64,000 nucleotides of DNA, taken from NCBI GenBank assembly GCA_000648925.1, contig JFHF01000001.1, positions 483,536 through 547,535 of the forward strand, written 5' to 3'. The position numbers and the translations under genes are program-made. The notes beneath the pieces were generated by a model. That model did no database searches and was not told the DNA's origin. It saw only the letters and a list, made by a program, of their open reading frames with translations. Every line of letters starts with the position of its first letter. Position 1 is the stretch's first letter. This document shows, in pieces, positions 49,012 through 59,085 of this stretch. The stretch is from Caballeronia jiangsuensis (lineage in GTDB: Bacteria; Pseudomonadota; Gammaproteobacteria; Burkholderiales; Burkholderiaceae).

Positions 49012-49974
49012 ATGATTGAAAGCCTCAACGAAGTTCAGACCGACGTCGAAATCCTGCTCGCGCAGCCGCGCGGGTTCTGCGCGGGCGTCGATCGCGCGAT
49101 CGAAATCGTCGAGCGCGCGATCAAACTCTTCGGCGCGCCCATCTACGTGCGTCACGAGATCGTCCATAACGCCTATGTCGTCGCGGATTTGCGCAAGAAA
49201 GGCGCGATCTTCATCGAAGAACTGTCGGACGTGCCTGAAGGCGCCACGCTGATCTTCAGCGCGCACGGCGTATCGAAGGCGGTGCGCGGCGAAGCCGAGG
49301 CGCGCGGCCTGCGCGTGTTCGATGCCACCTGCCCGCTCGTGACCAAGGTGCACATCGAAGTCGCGAAGATGCGCCAGGAGGGCTTCGACATCGTGATGAT
49401 CGGCCACAAGGGACATCCGGAAGTCGAAGGCACGATGGGCCAGTCGGGCGAGGGCATGCATCTCGTCGAGGATATCGAGGACGTGCTGAAGCTCGATCTG
49501 CCCGATCCGCAGCGCATCGCGTACGTCACGCAGACGACGCTGTCGGTCGACGACGCCTCCGCGATCATCGACGCGCTCAAGGAAAAGTACCCGGACGTCA
49601 AGGAACCGAAGAAGCAGGACATCTGCTATGCGACGCAGAACCGCCAGGACGCGGTGAAGTTCCTCGCGCCGCAATGCGATGTCGTGATCGTCGTCGGCAG
49701 CCCGAACAGCTCGAATTCGAGCCGCCTGCGCGAAGTCGCCGAGAAGCGCGGCATTCCCGCCTATATGGTGGATTCGCCGACGCAGATCGATCCGCGCTGG
49801 GTCGAGGGCAAGAAGCGCATCGGCGTGACGGCGGGCGCATCGGCGCCGGAAGTGCTGGCTCAGGCTGTGATCGCGCGCTTGCGCGAACTCGGCGTGCGCA
49901 ACGTGCGCTCGCTCGAAGGCATCGAGGAGACGATCTCGTTTCCGCTGCCGCGCGGGCTGTCGTTGCCGCAGTAG
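49012..49974 (+). CDS. ispH: 4-hydroxy-3-methylbut-2-enyl diphosphate reductase
   Basis: 320 residues. It makes isopentenyl and dimethylallyl diphosphate, the last step of the MEP pathway, with a [4Fe-4S] cluster held by three Cys in [23 protein letters not shown] and [11 protein letters not shown]. Other motifs are [14 protein letters not shown] and [15 protein letters not shown]. The ATG follows the fkpB stop by 2 nt. Terminator downstream. Confidence 0.97.
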   Translation: MIESLNEVQTDVEILLAQPRGFCAGVDRAIEIVERAIKLFGAPIYVRHEIVHNAYVVADLRKKGAIFIEELSDVPEGATLIFSAHGVSKAVRGEAEARGLRVFDATCPLVTKVHIEVAKMRQEGFDIVMIGHKGHPEVEGTMGQSGEGMHLVEDIEDVLKLDLPDPQRIAYVTQTTLSVDDASAIIDALKEKYPDVKEPKKQDICYATQNRQDAVKFLAPQCDVVIVVGSPNSSNSSRLREVAEKRGIPAYMVDSPTQIDPRWVEGKKRIGVTAGASAPEVLAQAVIARLRELGVRNVRSLEGIEETISFPLPRGLSLPQ

Positions 49975-49990
49975 TTCAGGCAGAGTCTCC

Positions 49991-50018
49991 AAAAAAGCGC
50001 CTCCGGGCGCTTTTTTTT
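49991..50018 (+). terminator. Rho-independent terminator of fkpB-ispH
   Basis: AAAAAAGCGCC/GGCGCTTTTTT with a TCCG loop and a run of eight T, 17 nt after the ispH stop. Confidence 0.92.
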
Positions 50019-50403
50019 CGCCCGAAAAAAGGCCGCCCGATGCGCGAAAAGGAACCCTTGCGCGAGATACGAAACGAAGCTTGTGCACCGTTCGAGGGCG
50101 CTCGCCAATAAGGTGTTTTCTTCTAAACAACTTAAGGGTTTGCCCGTAAATCCGATAAGCAAACGTAACCCTGACAACCCGTCCGAATAAACCTGTTTTC
50201 GTTATGGTGCAACTACTGCACAAAATCGAATCGCAACCCGGTTGCGCTTTTGCGGAAAAATCGCCGGGAAATGGTGGTTGCAATGCTGGAAAACCCCGCC
50301 ACGCAAGAATATTGCTCGTCTCATATTTAGCGTTACAATGCGCGCGTCTTGAGGCCAGAAGCGTTCACGACGACTGTTTTTAGAGGCGCAGGAGACCTAT
50401 TTG
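50019..50403. other. Upstream region of the liv operon, 385 bp
   Basis: Between the ispH terminator and livK. The first half has no clear features. The section from 50110 to 50340 is lower in G+C and carries the promoter described separately. No open reading frame, tRNA or structured leader was recognised. Confidence 0.6.
50312..50339 (+). promoter_or_regulatory. Probable sigma-70 promoter of the livKHMGF operon
   Basis: TTGCTC (50312-50317), 16-nt spacer, TACAAT (50334-50339). It would start transcription near 50346 and give a leader of about 58 nt before the livK ATG at 50404, whose binding site is AGGAG (50389-50394). Confidence 0.6.
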
Positions 50404-51630
50404 ATGCGATTCAAGTTTGCTCACGCCGTGTCCATCGCGGCTGCGGTTGCAATGGCAACTGCATGCGGCAAGAAGGACGAAGGCGGGGCGAGCACGGCAG
50501 CGTCGGCGGCGAGTTCCGCCGCGGTGGCGGCCGCGTTCACGCCGGCTTCCGCGCCGGCGAGTGAAGCAACCGTCGTGAAGATTGGTCATGTGGCGCCTCT
50601 GACGGGCCTGCAGGCCCACCTCGGTAAAGACAACGAAAATGGCGCGCGGCTCGCACTGGAAGAGATCAGCGCGCAGGGTTTGACGATCGACGGGCATTCC
50701 ATCCGCCTCGTGCTCGACGGCCAGGACGATGCCGCCGATCCGCGCGTCGGCACCGAAGCCGCGCAGAAGCTCGTCGACGACCATGTGATCGCGGTGATCG
50801 GCCACATGAATTCGGGCGTGTCGATCCCGGCGTCGAAGATCTATAGCGACGCGGGCATCGCACAGATTTCGCCTTCGACGACGAATCCGGAGTACACGAA
50901 GCAAGGTTACAAGACGACGTTTCGCGTCGTGGCGACCGACGCGCTGCAAGGCCCGGTGCTGGCCGGCTACGCGATGAAGACGCTGCATGCGAAGAAGGTC
51001 GTCGTGGTGGACGATGCGTCTGCCTATGGCCGCGGACTGGCCGACGAATTCGTGAAGTCGGTGCAGGCTGGCGGAGTGAAGGTCGCCGCACGCGAGGCGA
51101 CCACCGAGAAGGCCCGCAATTTCAAGGCGATTCTCACGAAGATCAGGCGCATCCAGCCGGACGTCGTGATGTACGGCGGCATGGACGTGACGGGCGGCCC
51201 CTTCGCCAAGGAAGCGGCGGCGCTCGGCATCAAGGCGAAGATTCTCGCGGGCGACGGTGTCTGCACCGACAAGGTGGCCGAACTCGCCGGCGATGCCGTG
51301 CAAAACATCATCTGCTCGGAAGCGGGACTCGCGCTTTCGAAGATGGACAAGGGAGCGGACTTCGAGAAGAAGTACGAAGCGCGCTTCCACACGCCGGTGC
51401 AGATTTACGCGCCGTTCACGTATGACGCGATGTACGTGATCGTCGATGCAATGAAGCGTGCGAACTCCATCGAAGCGCCCAAAGTCCTCGCTGCGATCGC
51501 CTCGACCGACTACAACGGTCTGACGGGGCATATCGCATTCGACGACAAGGGCGATCTGAAGGCGGGGACGATCACGCTGTACGACTTCAAGGATAAGAAG
51601 AAGGACGTACTCGACGTCGTCAAGCAGTAG
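50404..51630 (+). CDS. livK: Branched-chain amino-acid ABC transporter substrate-binding protein
   Basis: 408 residues. MRFKFAHAVSIAAAVAMATA and then CGKKDEGG looks like a lipoprotein-style signal with Cys at +1, though the lipobox is weak (ATAC). A flexible Ala/Ser linker follows. The ligand-binding body is the LivJ/LivK fold: VKIGHVAPLTGLQAHLGKDN, GHMNSGVSIPASKI, ISPSTTNPEYT and DDASAYGRGLADEF. It takes Leu, Ile, Val or a related amino acid in the periplasm. TTG directly precedes the chosen ATG; the ATG is preferred. Downstream is a 213-bp gap before livH. Confidence 0.94.
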   Translation: MRFKFAHAVSIAAAVAMATACGKKDEGGASTAASAASSAAVAAAFTPASAPASEATVVKIGHVAPLTGLQAHLGKDNENGARLALEEISAQGLTIDGHSIRLVLDGQDDAADPRVGTEAAQKLVDDHVIAVIGHMNSGVSIPASKIYSDAGIAQISPSTTNPEYTKQGYKTTFRVVATDALQGPVLAGYAMKTLHAKKVVVVDDASAYGRGLADEFVKSVQAGGVKVAAREATTEKARNFKAILTKIRRIQPDVVMYGGMDVTGGPFAKEAAALGIKAKILAGDGVCTDKVAELAGDAVQNIICSEAGLALSKMDKGADFEKKYEARFHTPVQIYAPFTYDAMYVIVDAMKRANSIEAPKVLAAIASTDYNGLTGHIAFDDKGDLKAGTITLYDFKDKKKDVLDVVKQ

Positions 51631-51788
51631 GCAGTCTGGCGGCGCCAGCTATCCGGCGGCGCTGTTTTCGTATCCGTCCGTGAAACGCTCGCAGCCTCAT
51701 CCGGCGGCGGGCGGACGATCGGCGCTCAACCTTTACCGGTCTTTTAAAAAGTACGCGCAGTGCCGCTTCAGATTTCGCTTCCCACCGG

Positions 51789-51807
51789 TTTATCGGCCGG
51801 TGATAAA
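51789..51807. promoter_or_regulatory. Palindromic site in the livK-livH gap
   Basis: TTTATC, seven nt GGCCGGT, GATAAA, an exact 6-bp inverted repeat 37 nt before the livH ATG, embedded in a larger CACCGG...CCGGTG pairing. It may be an operator, an mRNA processing stem or part of an attenuator between the highly expressed binding-protein gene and the rest of the operon. Confidence 0.45.
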
Positions 51808-51843
51808 GGCGTAATCGAATCGCACGGGGCTAAGGAGCTTTAA

Positions 51844-52794
51844 ATGGATATTTTCATCCAGCAGATCCTCAACGGTCTGGTGCTTGGCAGCGTCTACGCC
51901 ATCATCGCACTCGGCTATACGATGGTGTACGGCATTCTCGGCATCATCAACTTCGCGCACGGCGACGTGCTGATGGTGGGCGCGATGGTTGCGCTCTCGG
52001 CCATCGGCGTCATGCAGAATCACGTTCCCGGCTTGCCCGGGCCGATCATGCTGACGATCGCGCTCGTGGTCGCCGCGGTGGTTTGCGCGCTCGTCGGCTA
52101 CACGATCGAAAAAGTCGCGTACCGGCCGCTGCGAAAGGCGCCGCGTCTCGCGCCGCTGATCACCGCGATCGGCGTGTCGATTCTGCTGCAGACCGTCGCG
52201 ATGATGATCTGGGGCCGCAATCCGCTGGCGTTCCCGCAGCTCCTGCCGACCGATCCGATCAACGTGATCGCCGCCGACGAAACCCGTCCGGGCGCCGTGA
52301 TCTCGATGACCGAAATCGTGATCATCGTCGTCGCGTTCATCGTGATGGCCGGCTTGCTGCTCCTCGTGCACAAGACGAAGCTCGGCCGCGCGATGCGCGC
52401 CATCGCCGAGAACCCGGCCAACGCGTCGCTCATGGGCGTGAATCCGAACTTCGTGATCTCCGCGACCTTCATGATCGGCTCGGCGCTGGCTGCCCTGGCC
52501 GGCGTGATGATCGCGTCGGAATACGGCAACGCCCACTTCTACATGGGCTTCATTCCCGGCCTGAAGGCGTTCACGGCGGCGGTGCTGGGCGGTATCGGCA
52601 ACTTGGGCGGCGCGATGGTCGGCGGCGTGCTCCTCGGCCTCATCGAACAGTTGGGCGCCGGCTATATCGGCAACCTGACGGGCGGCGTCTTCGGTTCCAA
52701 CTACCAGGACGTGTTCGCGTTCATCGTGCTGATCATCGTGCTCGTGTTCCGTCCGTCGGGTCTGCTCGGCGAACGTGTCGCGGACCGCGCTTAA
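51844..52794 (+). CDS. livH: Branched-chain amino-acid ABC transporter permease LivH
   Basis: 316 residues with about eight membrane segments. The opening MDIFIQQILNGLVLGSVYAI and the GYTMVYGILGIINFAHGDVL block are the LivH hallmarks; the cytoplasmic loop RAMRAIAENPANASLMGVN contacts the ATPases. It pairs with LivM in the inner membrane. Second gene of the operon; TAAGGAGCTT stands before its ATG. Confidence 0.96.
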   Translation: MDIFIQQILNGLVLGSVYAIIALGYTMVYGILGIINFAHGDVLMVGAMVALSAIGVMQNHVPGLPGPIMLTIALVVAAVVCALVGYTIEKVAYRPLRKAPRLAPLITAIGVSILLQTVAMMIWGRNPLAFPQLLPTDPINVIAADETRPGAVISMTEIVIIVVAFIVMAGLLLLVHKTKLGRAMRAIAENPANASLMGVNPNFVISATFMIGSALAALAGVMIASEYGNAHFYMGFIPGLKAFTAAVLGGIGNLGGAMVGGVLLGLIEQLGAGYIGNLTGGVFGSNYQDVFAFIVLIIVLVFRPSGLLGERVADRA

Positions 52795-52818
52795 AGACCG
52801 TGTGAGGAGCTCATAAAA

Positions 52819-53988
52819 ATGACTTCGATTCAACCTATCGAGCCGTCCACGACGCTCATCCCCGAGAAGAACATGACGAAGACGCTGGTCGTCGGCGTCA
52901 TCACCGCGATCTTCGTGATCGCCGCGCCGATGGTCATCGGTGCAGCGGGCGGCAACTACTGGGTCCGCGTGCTCGACTTCGCGATGCTGTACGTGATGCT
53001 CGCGCTCGGCCTCAACGTGGTGGTCGGTTTCGCCGGCCTGCTCGACCTGGGCTACATCGCGTTCTACGCGGTGGGCGCGTATGTCGCCGCGCTGCTGTCG
53101 TCGCCGCAGCTGACCACGCAATTCGAATGGATCGCGCATCTCGCGCCCGGCGGCTTGCATGTGCCGTTCCTCATCATCGTGCCGTGCGCGATGGCGCTCG
53201 CGGCGACTTTCGGCGTGCTGCTCGGCGCACCGACGCTGCGTCTGCGCGGCGACTACCTCGCGATCGTCACGTTGGGCTTCGGGGAAATCGTCCGGATCTT
53301 CATGAACAACCTCGATCGTCCGGTGAACATCACGAATGGTCCGAAGGGCATCACGGGCATCGATCCGGTGACGGTGCTGGGCTTCAACCTGTCGCAGACG
53401 CACGAGTTCTTCGGCATGAAGTTCCCGTCGGTGTACATGTACTACTACCTGTTCGTGCTGTGCGCGCTGTTCGTGATCTGGGTGTGTACGCGCCTTCAGC
53501 ACTCGCGTATCGGCCGCGCATGGGCCGCGATCCGCGAAGACGAAATCGCCGCCAAGGCGATGGGCATCAACACCCGTAACGTGAAGCTGCTCGCGTTCGC
53601 GATGGGCGCGTCGTTCGGCGGTCTGTCGGGTGCGATGTTCGGCGCGTTCCAGGGCTTCGTGTCGCCGGAATCGTTCACTTTCTGGGAATCGATCGTCGTG
53701 CTGGCGTGCGTGGTGCTGGGCGGCATGGGCCACATTCCGGGCGTGATTCTCGGCGCGGTGCTGCTCGCCGTGTTCCCCGAATTCCTGCGCTCGACGATGG
53801 GCCCGCTGCAGAACGCCATCTTCGGCCATCAGATCGTCGATACCGAAGTCATCCGTCAGTTGCTGTACGGCCTGGCGATGGTGCTGATCATGCTGTATCG
53901 CTCGGAAGGCCTGTGGCCCGCCGCGAAACACGAAGACAAAATCGCGAAGATCGCGAAGCGCAGCGGCAAGAAGCCGGTGCGCGCATAA
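52819..53988 (+). CDS. livM: Branched-chain amino-acid ABC transporter permease LivM
   Basis: 389 residues. The family blocks are VVVGFAGLLDLGYIAFYAVG, then APTLRLRGDYLAIVTLGFGE and the ATPase-contacting AWAAIREDEIAAKAMGINT. About ten membrane segments. It starts 24 nt after livH with GAGGAGC before its ATG. N-terminal 20 residues are hydrophilic and include a polar STTLIPEKN stretch. Confidence 0.96.
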   Translation: MTSIQPIEPSTTLIPEKNMTKTLVVGVITAIFVIAAPMVIGAAGGNYWVRVLDFAMLYVMLALGLNVVVGFAGLLDLGYIAFYAVGAYVAALLSSPQLTTQFEWIAHLAPGGLHVPFLIIVPCAMALAATFGVLLGAPTLRLRGDYLAIVTLGFGEIVRIFMNNLDRPVNITNGPKGITGIDPVTVLGFNLSQTHEFFGMKFPSVYMYYYLFVLCALFVIWVCTRLQHSRIGRAWAAIREDEIAAKAMGINTRNVKLLAFAMGASFGGLSGAMFGAFQGFVSPESFTFWESIVVLACVVLGGMGHIPGVILGAVLLAVFPEFLRSTMGPLQNAIFGHQIVDTEVIRQLLYGLAMVLIMLYRSEGLWPAAKHEDKIAKIAKRSGKKPVRA

Positions 53989-54003
53989 GGCGGAGATCAG
54001 AAC

Positions 54004-54779
54004 ATGAGCGAAAAGCAAACACGACTTTCCGTCAAGGGCGTCAACAAGCGCTTCGGCGGCTTGCAGGCTTTGTCGGATGTGGGCCTTCAGATCGAAGAAG
54101 GCACGATTTACGGTCTGATCGGCCCGAACGGCGCCGGCAAGACGACGTTCTTCAACGTGATCACCGGTCTCTACACGCCGGATTCCGGCGAGTTCAAGCT
54201 CGATGGTCAGGCGTACACGCCGACCGCCGTCTATCAGGTGGCGAAGGCGGGCATCGCGCGCACGTTCCAGAACATTCGCCTCTTCGGCGGCATGACCGCG
54301 CTGGAAAACGTGATGGTCGGCCGTCACGTGCGCACGAAGCACGGACTGATCGGCGCGGTGTTCCAGACGCCGGCCGAGCGCCGTGAAGAGCGCGAGATCA
54401 AGGAGCGCGCGCTCGAACTGCTCGAATACGTCGGCGTGCTGCAATACGCGGACTACACGTCGCGCAATCTGTCGTACGGTCACCAGCGTCGTCTGGAGAT
54501 CGCGCGCGCATTGGCGACCGATCCGAAGCTGCTCGCGCTCGACGAACCGGCGGCCGGCATGAACGCGACGGAGAAGGTCGAACTCACGCGTCTGCTCGAC
54601 AAGATCCGTTCGGACGGCAAGACGATTCTGTTGATCGAACACGACGTGAAACTCGTGATGGGATTGTGCAACCGCATGACGGTGCTCGATTACGGCAAGG
54701 TGATCGCCGAAGGTCTGCCGCAGGACGTGCAGAAGGACCCGAAGGTGATCGAGGCATATCTGGGTGCGGGGGTGCACTA

Positions 54780-54780
<1 letters not shown>
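54004..54780 (+). CDS. livG: Branched-chain amino-acid ABC transporter ATPase LivG
   Basis: 258 residues. Walker A is GPNGAGKTT, the signature is LSYGHQRRL, Walker B is LLALDEPAAGMN, and the H-loop is LIEHDVKLVM; the LivG-specific ARTFQNIRLFGGMTALENV follows Walker A. It supplies energy to LivHM with LivF. Fifteen nt after livM. The TAA stop overlaps the ATG of livF by one nt (TAATG). Confidence 0.97.
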
Positions 54781-55502
<722 letters not shown>

Positions 55503-55532
55503 GGGGCGGGTGTTTGGATACGCGGGTTTTTT

Positions 55533-56138
55533 CGCCGGATCCCGTTTTCTTTTTGGTCTATTAGCGCTGCCCCTGTGCGGGGCGGCAGTCACTTTCTTTG
55601 CTGCTGCAAAGAAAGTAACCAAAGAAACAGCTTCTCACCGCCCGCGGTCACACGCACGTTGGCCATGCTTGCCAGCCCGCAGTGGCACTCGCCTAAGTGT
55701 CGCCCCCAAAGGCCCAACCGGGCTTGGCTCGCGCACGGTCTGCCGCACCGAATGTTTTGACGTGCTGGTTCAGCACGAAAGAGCATCGGCACAGCGCTAC
55801 GCGCTGCCGTTGGGTATGCGAGGGAAACCGAAGAGAAGAAGCGCGCGCCGACCCGATTGACCCATCGGCCGCGTAGCGGGTCGGAGCTATTTGGTGCTGA
55901 ACCAGTTTGTTCTGTGGTGCGATGTGTCAGACCGTGCGCGGTCCAAGCCCTTGTCTGCTTGTGGGGGCACTCGCTAGTGCCGGGCCATTAGGCCAATCGT
56001 CTGTGCCGCGGCCGGTGTGAAGTGCTTAGGCTGGGGATAGCTGTTTCTTTGGTTACTTTCTTTGCAGCAGCAAAGAAAGTGACTGCCGCCCCGCACAGGG
56101 GCAACACAAATAGACCAAAAAGAAAACGGGATCCGGCG
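55533..56138. repeat. Long palindromic intergenic repeat, copy B (606 bp)
   Basis: Same element and orientation as copy A, bounded by CGCCGGATCCCG and its reverse complement. Here the outer arms (55533-55632 and 56039-56138) are 100 nt each and differ at only three positions, all within 5 nt. Each arm contains the same perfect 11-bp hairpin as copy A (55591-55616 and 56055-56080), and a GCCCC/GGGGC hairpin just outside it. Inner inverted segments GGGCTTGG...GCGCACGGTCTG and CTGGTTCAGCAC are shared with copy A. It occupies almost the whole gap between livF and the convergent GNAT gene. Copies A and B are clearly homologous over their whole length, with scattered substitutions. No gene inside. 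Confidence 0.92.
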
Positions 56139-56174
56139 ACCTCCGAACCCGAGCCGACTCAATCGAAGCGCTAT

Positions 56175-56597
56175 TCAAAGCCGCTTGCCGAGACTAACGA
56201 CTTCATCCACCCGATACCCGAGCTTTTCATAGAACCCACGCAACTCAGTCTTAACCGACAGAATCTGCAGATTCACCTTCGGACAGCCGAGCTTCGCCAA
56301 CACAGCTTCCGCGTGCATCATCAACGCGCGGCCGTATCCGCGCCCACGAAGCGATGGCGTGACGGCCAGCGAATACACCCATCCGCGATGACCGTCATAC
56401 CCGGCCATCACCGTGCCGATGACCTCGCCATCGACCGCACCGACGAAGAACAACTCCGGCTGCATCTTCATCTTGTTGGCGATCGACAGCGCAGGATCGC
56501 GCTGCGGCCGCGATGCATCCGCGTACTCCGGAAACACATCGCGCCACAGGGCGATCACGGCATCGCGATCGCCTGCATCGAACCTACGGATGATCAC
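56175..56597 (-). CDS. GNAT acetyltransferase, YpeA type
   Basis: 140 residues. The acetyl-CoA site is the V/IxSLAVxxxxRGRGYGRAL block (VYSLAVTPSLRGRGYGRALM), with the GNAT fold end VNLQILSVKTELRGFYEKLG. It closely resembles E. coli YpeA, whose substrate is unknown. The start is GTG, with its GTGA overlapping the TGA stop of the upstream aminotransferase gene. The two are translationally coupled, so the substrate could be related to the amino-acid metabolism of that gene, but this is inference. Confidence 0.92.
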   Translation of the reverse strand: MIIRRFDAGDRDAVIALWRDVFPEYADASRPQRDPALSIANKMKMQPELFFVGAVDGEVIGTVMAGYDGHRGWVYSLAVTPSLRGRGYGRALMMHAEAVLAKLGCPKVNLQILSVKTELRGFYEKLGYRVDEVVSLGKRL

Positions 56598-57778
56598 AGC
56601 GAATCGAGCACCGAACGCAGCATCGTCATCATCTGATCGATCTCGTCCTTCGTCACGTTGAGCGCCGGCATGAAGCGCAGCAGGTTCGGACGCGCGGCGT
56701 TGAGCAACAGGCCGTCGGGCTGCATCAGGCGCGCCTTCTCGACGATCTGCGGACCCTTGTCGCTATCGAGCAGCAACGCGCGCAACAGGCCTTCGCCGCG
56801 CTCGCCCTTGAAGTCGCGCTCGTCGGACAGTTTCAGCAGTTCCTGCCGCAGATACGCGGCTTTCTCGCGCACGCCTTCGAGGAAGCCCGGCGCCACGAGC
56901 TGCGAGATCACCGAGTAACCGACTGCCGTCATCAGCGGATTGCCGTTGTACGTGCCGCCCTGATCGCCCGCCTCGAAGCACGCGACATCGGCCTTCGACA
57001 GCATCGCCGCGAGCGGCACGCCACCGCCAATGCCCTTGCCGAGCGTCATGATGTCCGGCTCGACGCCCGACAGCTCGTACGCGAACAACGTCCCCGCACG
57101 GCCGCAGCCGCTTTGCACTTCATCGACGATCAGAAGGATGTTGTGCTTCTTCGTCAGTTCGCGCAGTTGCTGCATGAACTCGCGCGTCGCGGGAATCACG
57201 CCGCCTTCGCCCTGGATCGGTTCGAGCATCACGCCGACGGTCTTCTCGTTGATGAGCTTCTCGACCGAAGCGATATCGTTCAGATCGGCCTTCGGAAAGC
57301 CCGGCACCTGCGGCGCGTAGATCGTGTCCCAGCCGGCCTTGCCGCTCGCGGACATCGTCGCGATCGTGCGGCCGTGGAAGCTGTGATCGAACGTGATGAT
57401 CTCGAACGCGCCGTTCTTGAACTTCTTGCCCCACTTGCGCGCGAGCTTGATCGCGCCTTCGTTCGCTTCGGCGCCGCTGTTGGCGAAGAACACCTTGTCG
57501 AAGCAGCTGTTCGCGGTGAGGAGCCCGGCGAGCTGCGCCATCGGCGCGTTGTAGAACGCCGGCGACGGATTGATCAGCGTGCGCGCCTGCTTTTCCATCG
57601 CCTCGATCATGCCTTCGTTGCAGTGGCCGAGCGAGTTGACGGCCCAGCCCTGGATGAAGTCGAGATAGCGCTTGCCCGTGTTGTCGTAGAGCCAGGAACC
57701 TTTGCCGTGCGTGAACACGATCTCGGGACGGTTCGTGATGTACATCAGCGAATCAACGGGGTACTCATTGAAATTCAT
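56594..57778 (-). CDS. argD: Acetylornithine/aspartate-type class III aminotransferase
   Basis: 394 residues. PLP-dependent class III: the Lys is in IMTLGKGIGGGVPLAAM, with DEVQSGCGRAGTLFAYE before it, and the early GWAVNSLGHCNEGMI and FANSGAEANEGAIKLARKWG blocks. This is the acetylornithine aminotransferase (ArgD) type used in arginine synthesis or as succinylornithine transaminase; the exact role is not certain. The ATG at 57776-57778 is preferred to an upstream one that adds 20 residues of hydrophobic non-family sequence. Coupled to the GNAT gene by a 4-nt overlap. Confidence 0.9.
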   Translation of the reverse strand: MNFNEYPVDSLMYITNRPEIVFTHGKGSWLYDNTGKRYLDFIQGWAVNSLGHCNEGMIEAMEKQARTLINPSPAFYNAPMAQLAGLLTANSCFDKVFFANSGAEANEGAIKLARKWGKKFKNGAFEIITFDHSFHGRTIATMSASGKAGWDTIYAPQVPGFPKADLNDIASVEKLINEKTVGVMLEPIQGEGGVIPATREFMQQLRELTKKHNILLIVDEVQSGCGRAGTLFAYELSGVEPDIMTLGKGIGGGVPLAAMLSKADVACFEAGDQGGTYNGNPLMTAVGYSVISQLVAPGFLEGVREKAAYLRQELLKLSDERDFKGERGEGLLRALLLDSDKGPQIVEKARLMQPDGLLLNAARPNLLRFMPALNVTKDEIDQMMTMLRSVLDSL

Positions 57779-57829
57779 GACAGCGGGCTCCACGAAGGCT
57801 AGTGCGAGAGAAAGAGGAAAACGATGCGG

Positions 57830-57860
57830 AAAAAACAAAAGCCACGGATTTCCGTGGCTT
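57830..57860 (-). terminator. Hairpin with T-run between reductase and aminotransferase genes
   Basis: Minus strand AAGCCACGG/CCGTGGCTT with a 4-nt loop, followed by TTGTTTTTTCC. It lies about 190 nt after the reductase stop and 50 nt before the aminotransferase ATG, so it may end the reductase transcript or act as an attenuator in the leader of the aminotransferase gene. Confidence 0.7.
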
Positions 57861-58012
57861 CATTTCGTACGCTTCGAACAAACCGAACCGTGAGCGCAAT
57901 GCATGACGAGCCAGCGGCATCCCTAGGGAAGCGGCGAGCGGCGACGTCGAAGTGCGTTCAGGATTTTGATCATTCGCGAAGGATACGTTAAGCGGTTGCT
58001 GCCTGTAAACCG

Positions 58013-58039
58013 CGCACGCGGATTTTTTGTCCGCGTGCG
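58013..58039. repeat. Perfect 10-bp stem-loop just after the reductase gene
   Basis: CGCACGCGGA with its exact complement around a 7-nt loop, 15 nt beyond the reductase stop codon. On neither strand is it followed by a T run, so it is not an intrinsic terminator; it could stabilise the 3' end of the mRNA. Confidence 0.6.
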
Positions 58040-58053
58040 GGCTACGTGCAACA

Positions 58054-59085
58054 TCACACGGGATGCGCCAGATCCGCCGCGCTCGTGAACGAATCCGCGT
58101 AGAACTCGTCCTCTGGCAGGCGATGATGCTGCGTGAAATCGCGCTGCGCCGATTCCACCATCACGGGCGCGCCGCACGCGTACACCTGATAGCTGCTCAA
58201 GTCTGGCAGATCTTCGATGACAGCGCGATGAACGAAGCCCGTGCGGCCCGTCCAGTTGTCGTCCGCGTCGGGCTCGGAGAGCACCGGCACGAACGTGAAG
58301 TTCGGGATGTCCTTCGCCCACTGCGCGGCGAGCTCCATCATGTAGAGATCCTTCTTGCGGCGGCCGCCCCAGTAGAGCGTCATCGGGCGGTTCAGGTTCT
58401 TGAACACCGCATGCTCGATGATCGCCTTGATCGGCGCGAAGCCCGTGCCCGACGCCAGCAGCACGATCGGTTTCTCGGATTCGTCGCGCAGGAAGAACGT
58501 GCCGAGCGGACCTTCGAAGCGCAGGATGTCGCGCTCTTTCATCGCGCCGAACACGTGATCCGTGAACGTGCCGCCGGGCATGTGGCGGATGTGCAGTTCG
58601 AGCGGGCCTTCGTGATGCGGCGGGCTCGCCATCGAGTAGCTGCGGCGCTTGCCGTCCTTCAGGATGAATTCGATGTACTGGCCCGCGTAATACTGCAGGC
58701 GCTCGTTCGCGGGCAGTTGCAGCTTCAGTTCGATGACATCGTCGGCACGGCGTTCGAGCGCGTTCACGCGGCACGGCAGCTTTTTCACCTGCACGTCGCC
58801 GACGCCCGCGACTTCGCGCACGTCGATTTCGAGATCTGTTTGCGCGGTCGCGCAGCAGAAGAGGGCCATGCCGCGGGTCTTTTCGTCGTTCGACAACGCC
58901 GACGAAGAATGCGGCGCCTGCTCGACTTCACCGCTCACGACGGCGCCCTTGCAGGAGCCGCACGCGCCGTTCTTGCAGCCATACGGCAGGCCGATGCCCT
59001 GGCGCAGTGCGGCGGTCAGGACCGGTTCGTCGGGTTCTACTTGAAACTGCCGGCCGCTTTGCCGGAGCGTTACGTTGAAAGCCAT
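58054..59085 (-). CDS. 2Fe-2S/FAD/NAD(P)H reductase (CDP-6-deoxy-delta-3,4-glucoseen reductase family)
   Basis: 343 residues in three domains. A plant-type ferredoxin domain holds the cluster ligands in GLPYGCKNGACGSCKGAV (Cys37, 42, 45) and Cys77 or Cys78; the FAD domain has GKRRSYSMASPP; the NAD domain has LLASGTGFAPIKAIIEHA and ends with YACGAPVMVESAQRDF. It passes electrons from NAD(P)H through FAD to the iron-sulphur centre and on to an unknown partner. The family name comes from the sugar deoxygenation enzyme AscD/E3; no deoxysugar genes are near, so it is more likely a general electron carrier. Single gene. Confidence 0.92.
   Translation of the reverse strand: MAFNVTLRQSGRQFQVEPDEPVLTAALRQGIGLPYGCKNGACGSCKGAVVSGEVEQAPHSSSALSNDEKTRGMALFCCATAQTDLEIDVREVAGVGDVQVKKLPCRVNALERRADDVIELKLQLPANERLQYYAGQYIEFILKDGKRRSYSMASPPHHEGPLELHIRHMPGGTFTDHVFGAMKERDILRFEGPLGTFFLRDESEKPIVLLASGTGFAPIKAIIEHAVFKNLNRPMTLYWGGRRKKDLYMMELAAQWAKDIPNFTFVPVLSEPDADDNWTGRTGFVHRAVIEDLPDLSSYQVYACGAPVMVESAQRDFTQHHRLPEDEFYADSFTSAADLAHPV

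Noticed and set aside
49975..50403. tRNA or small-RNA gene before the liv operon
   Set aside because: No cloverleaf, no conserved T-loop GTTCRANY element with matching stems, and the region shows only a promoter.
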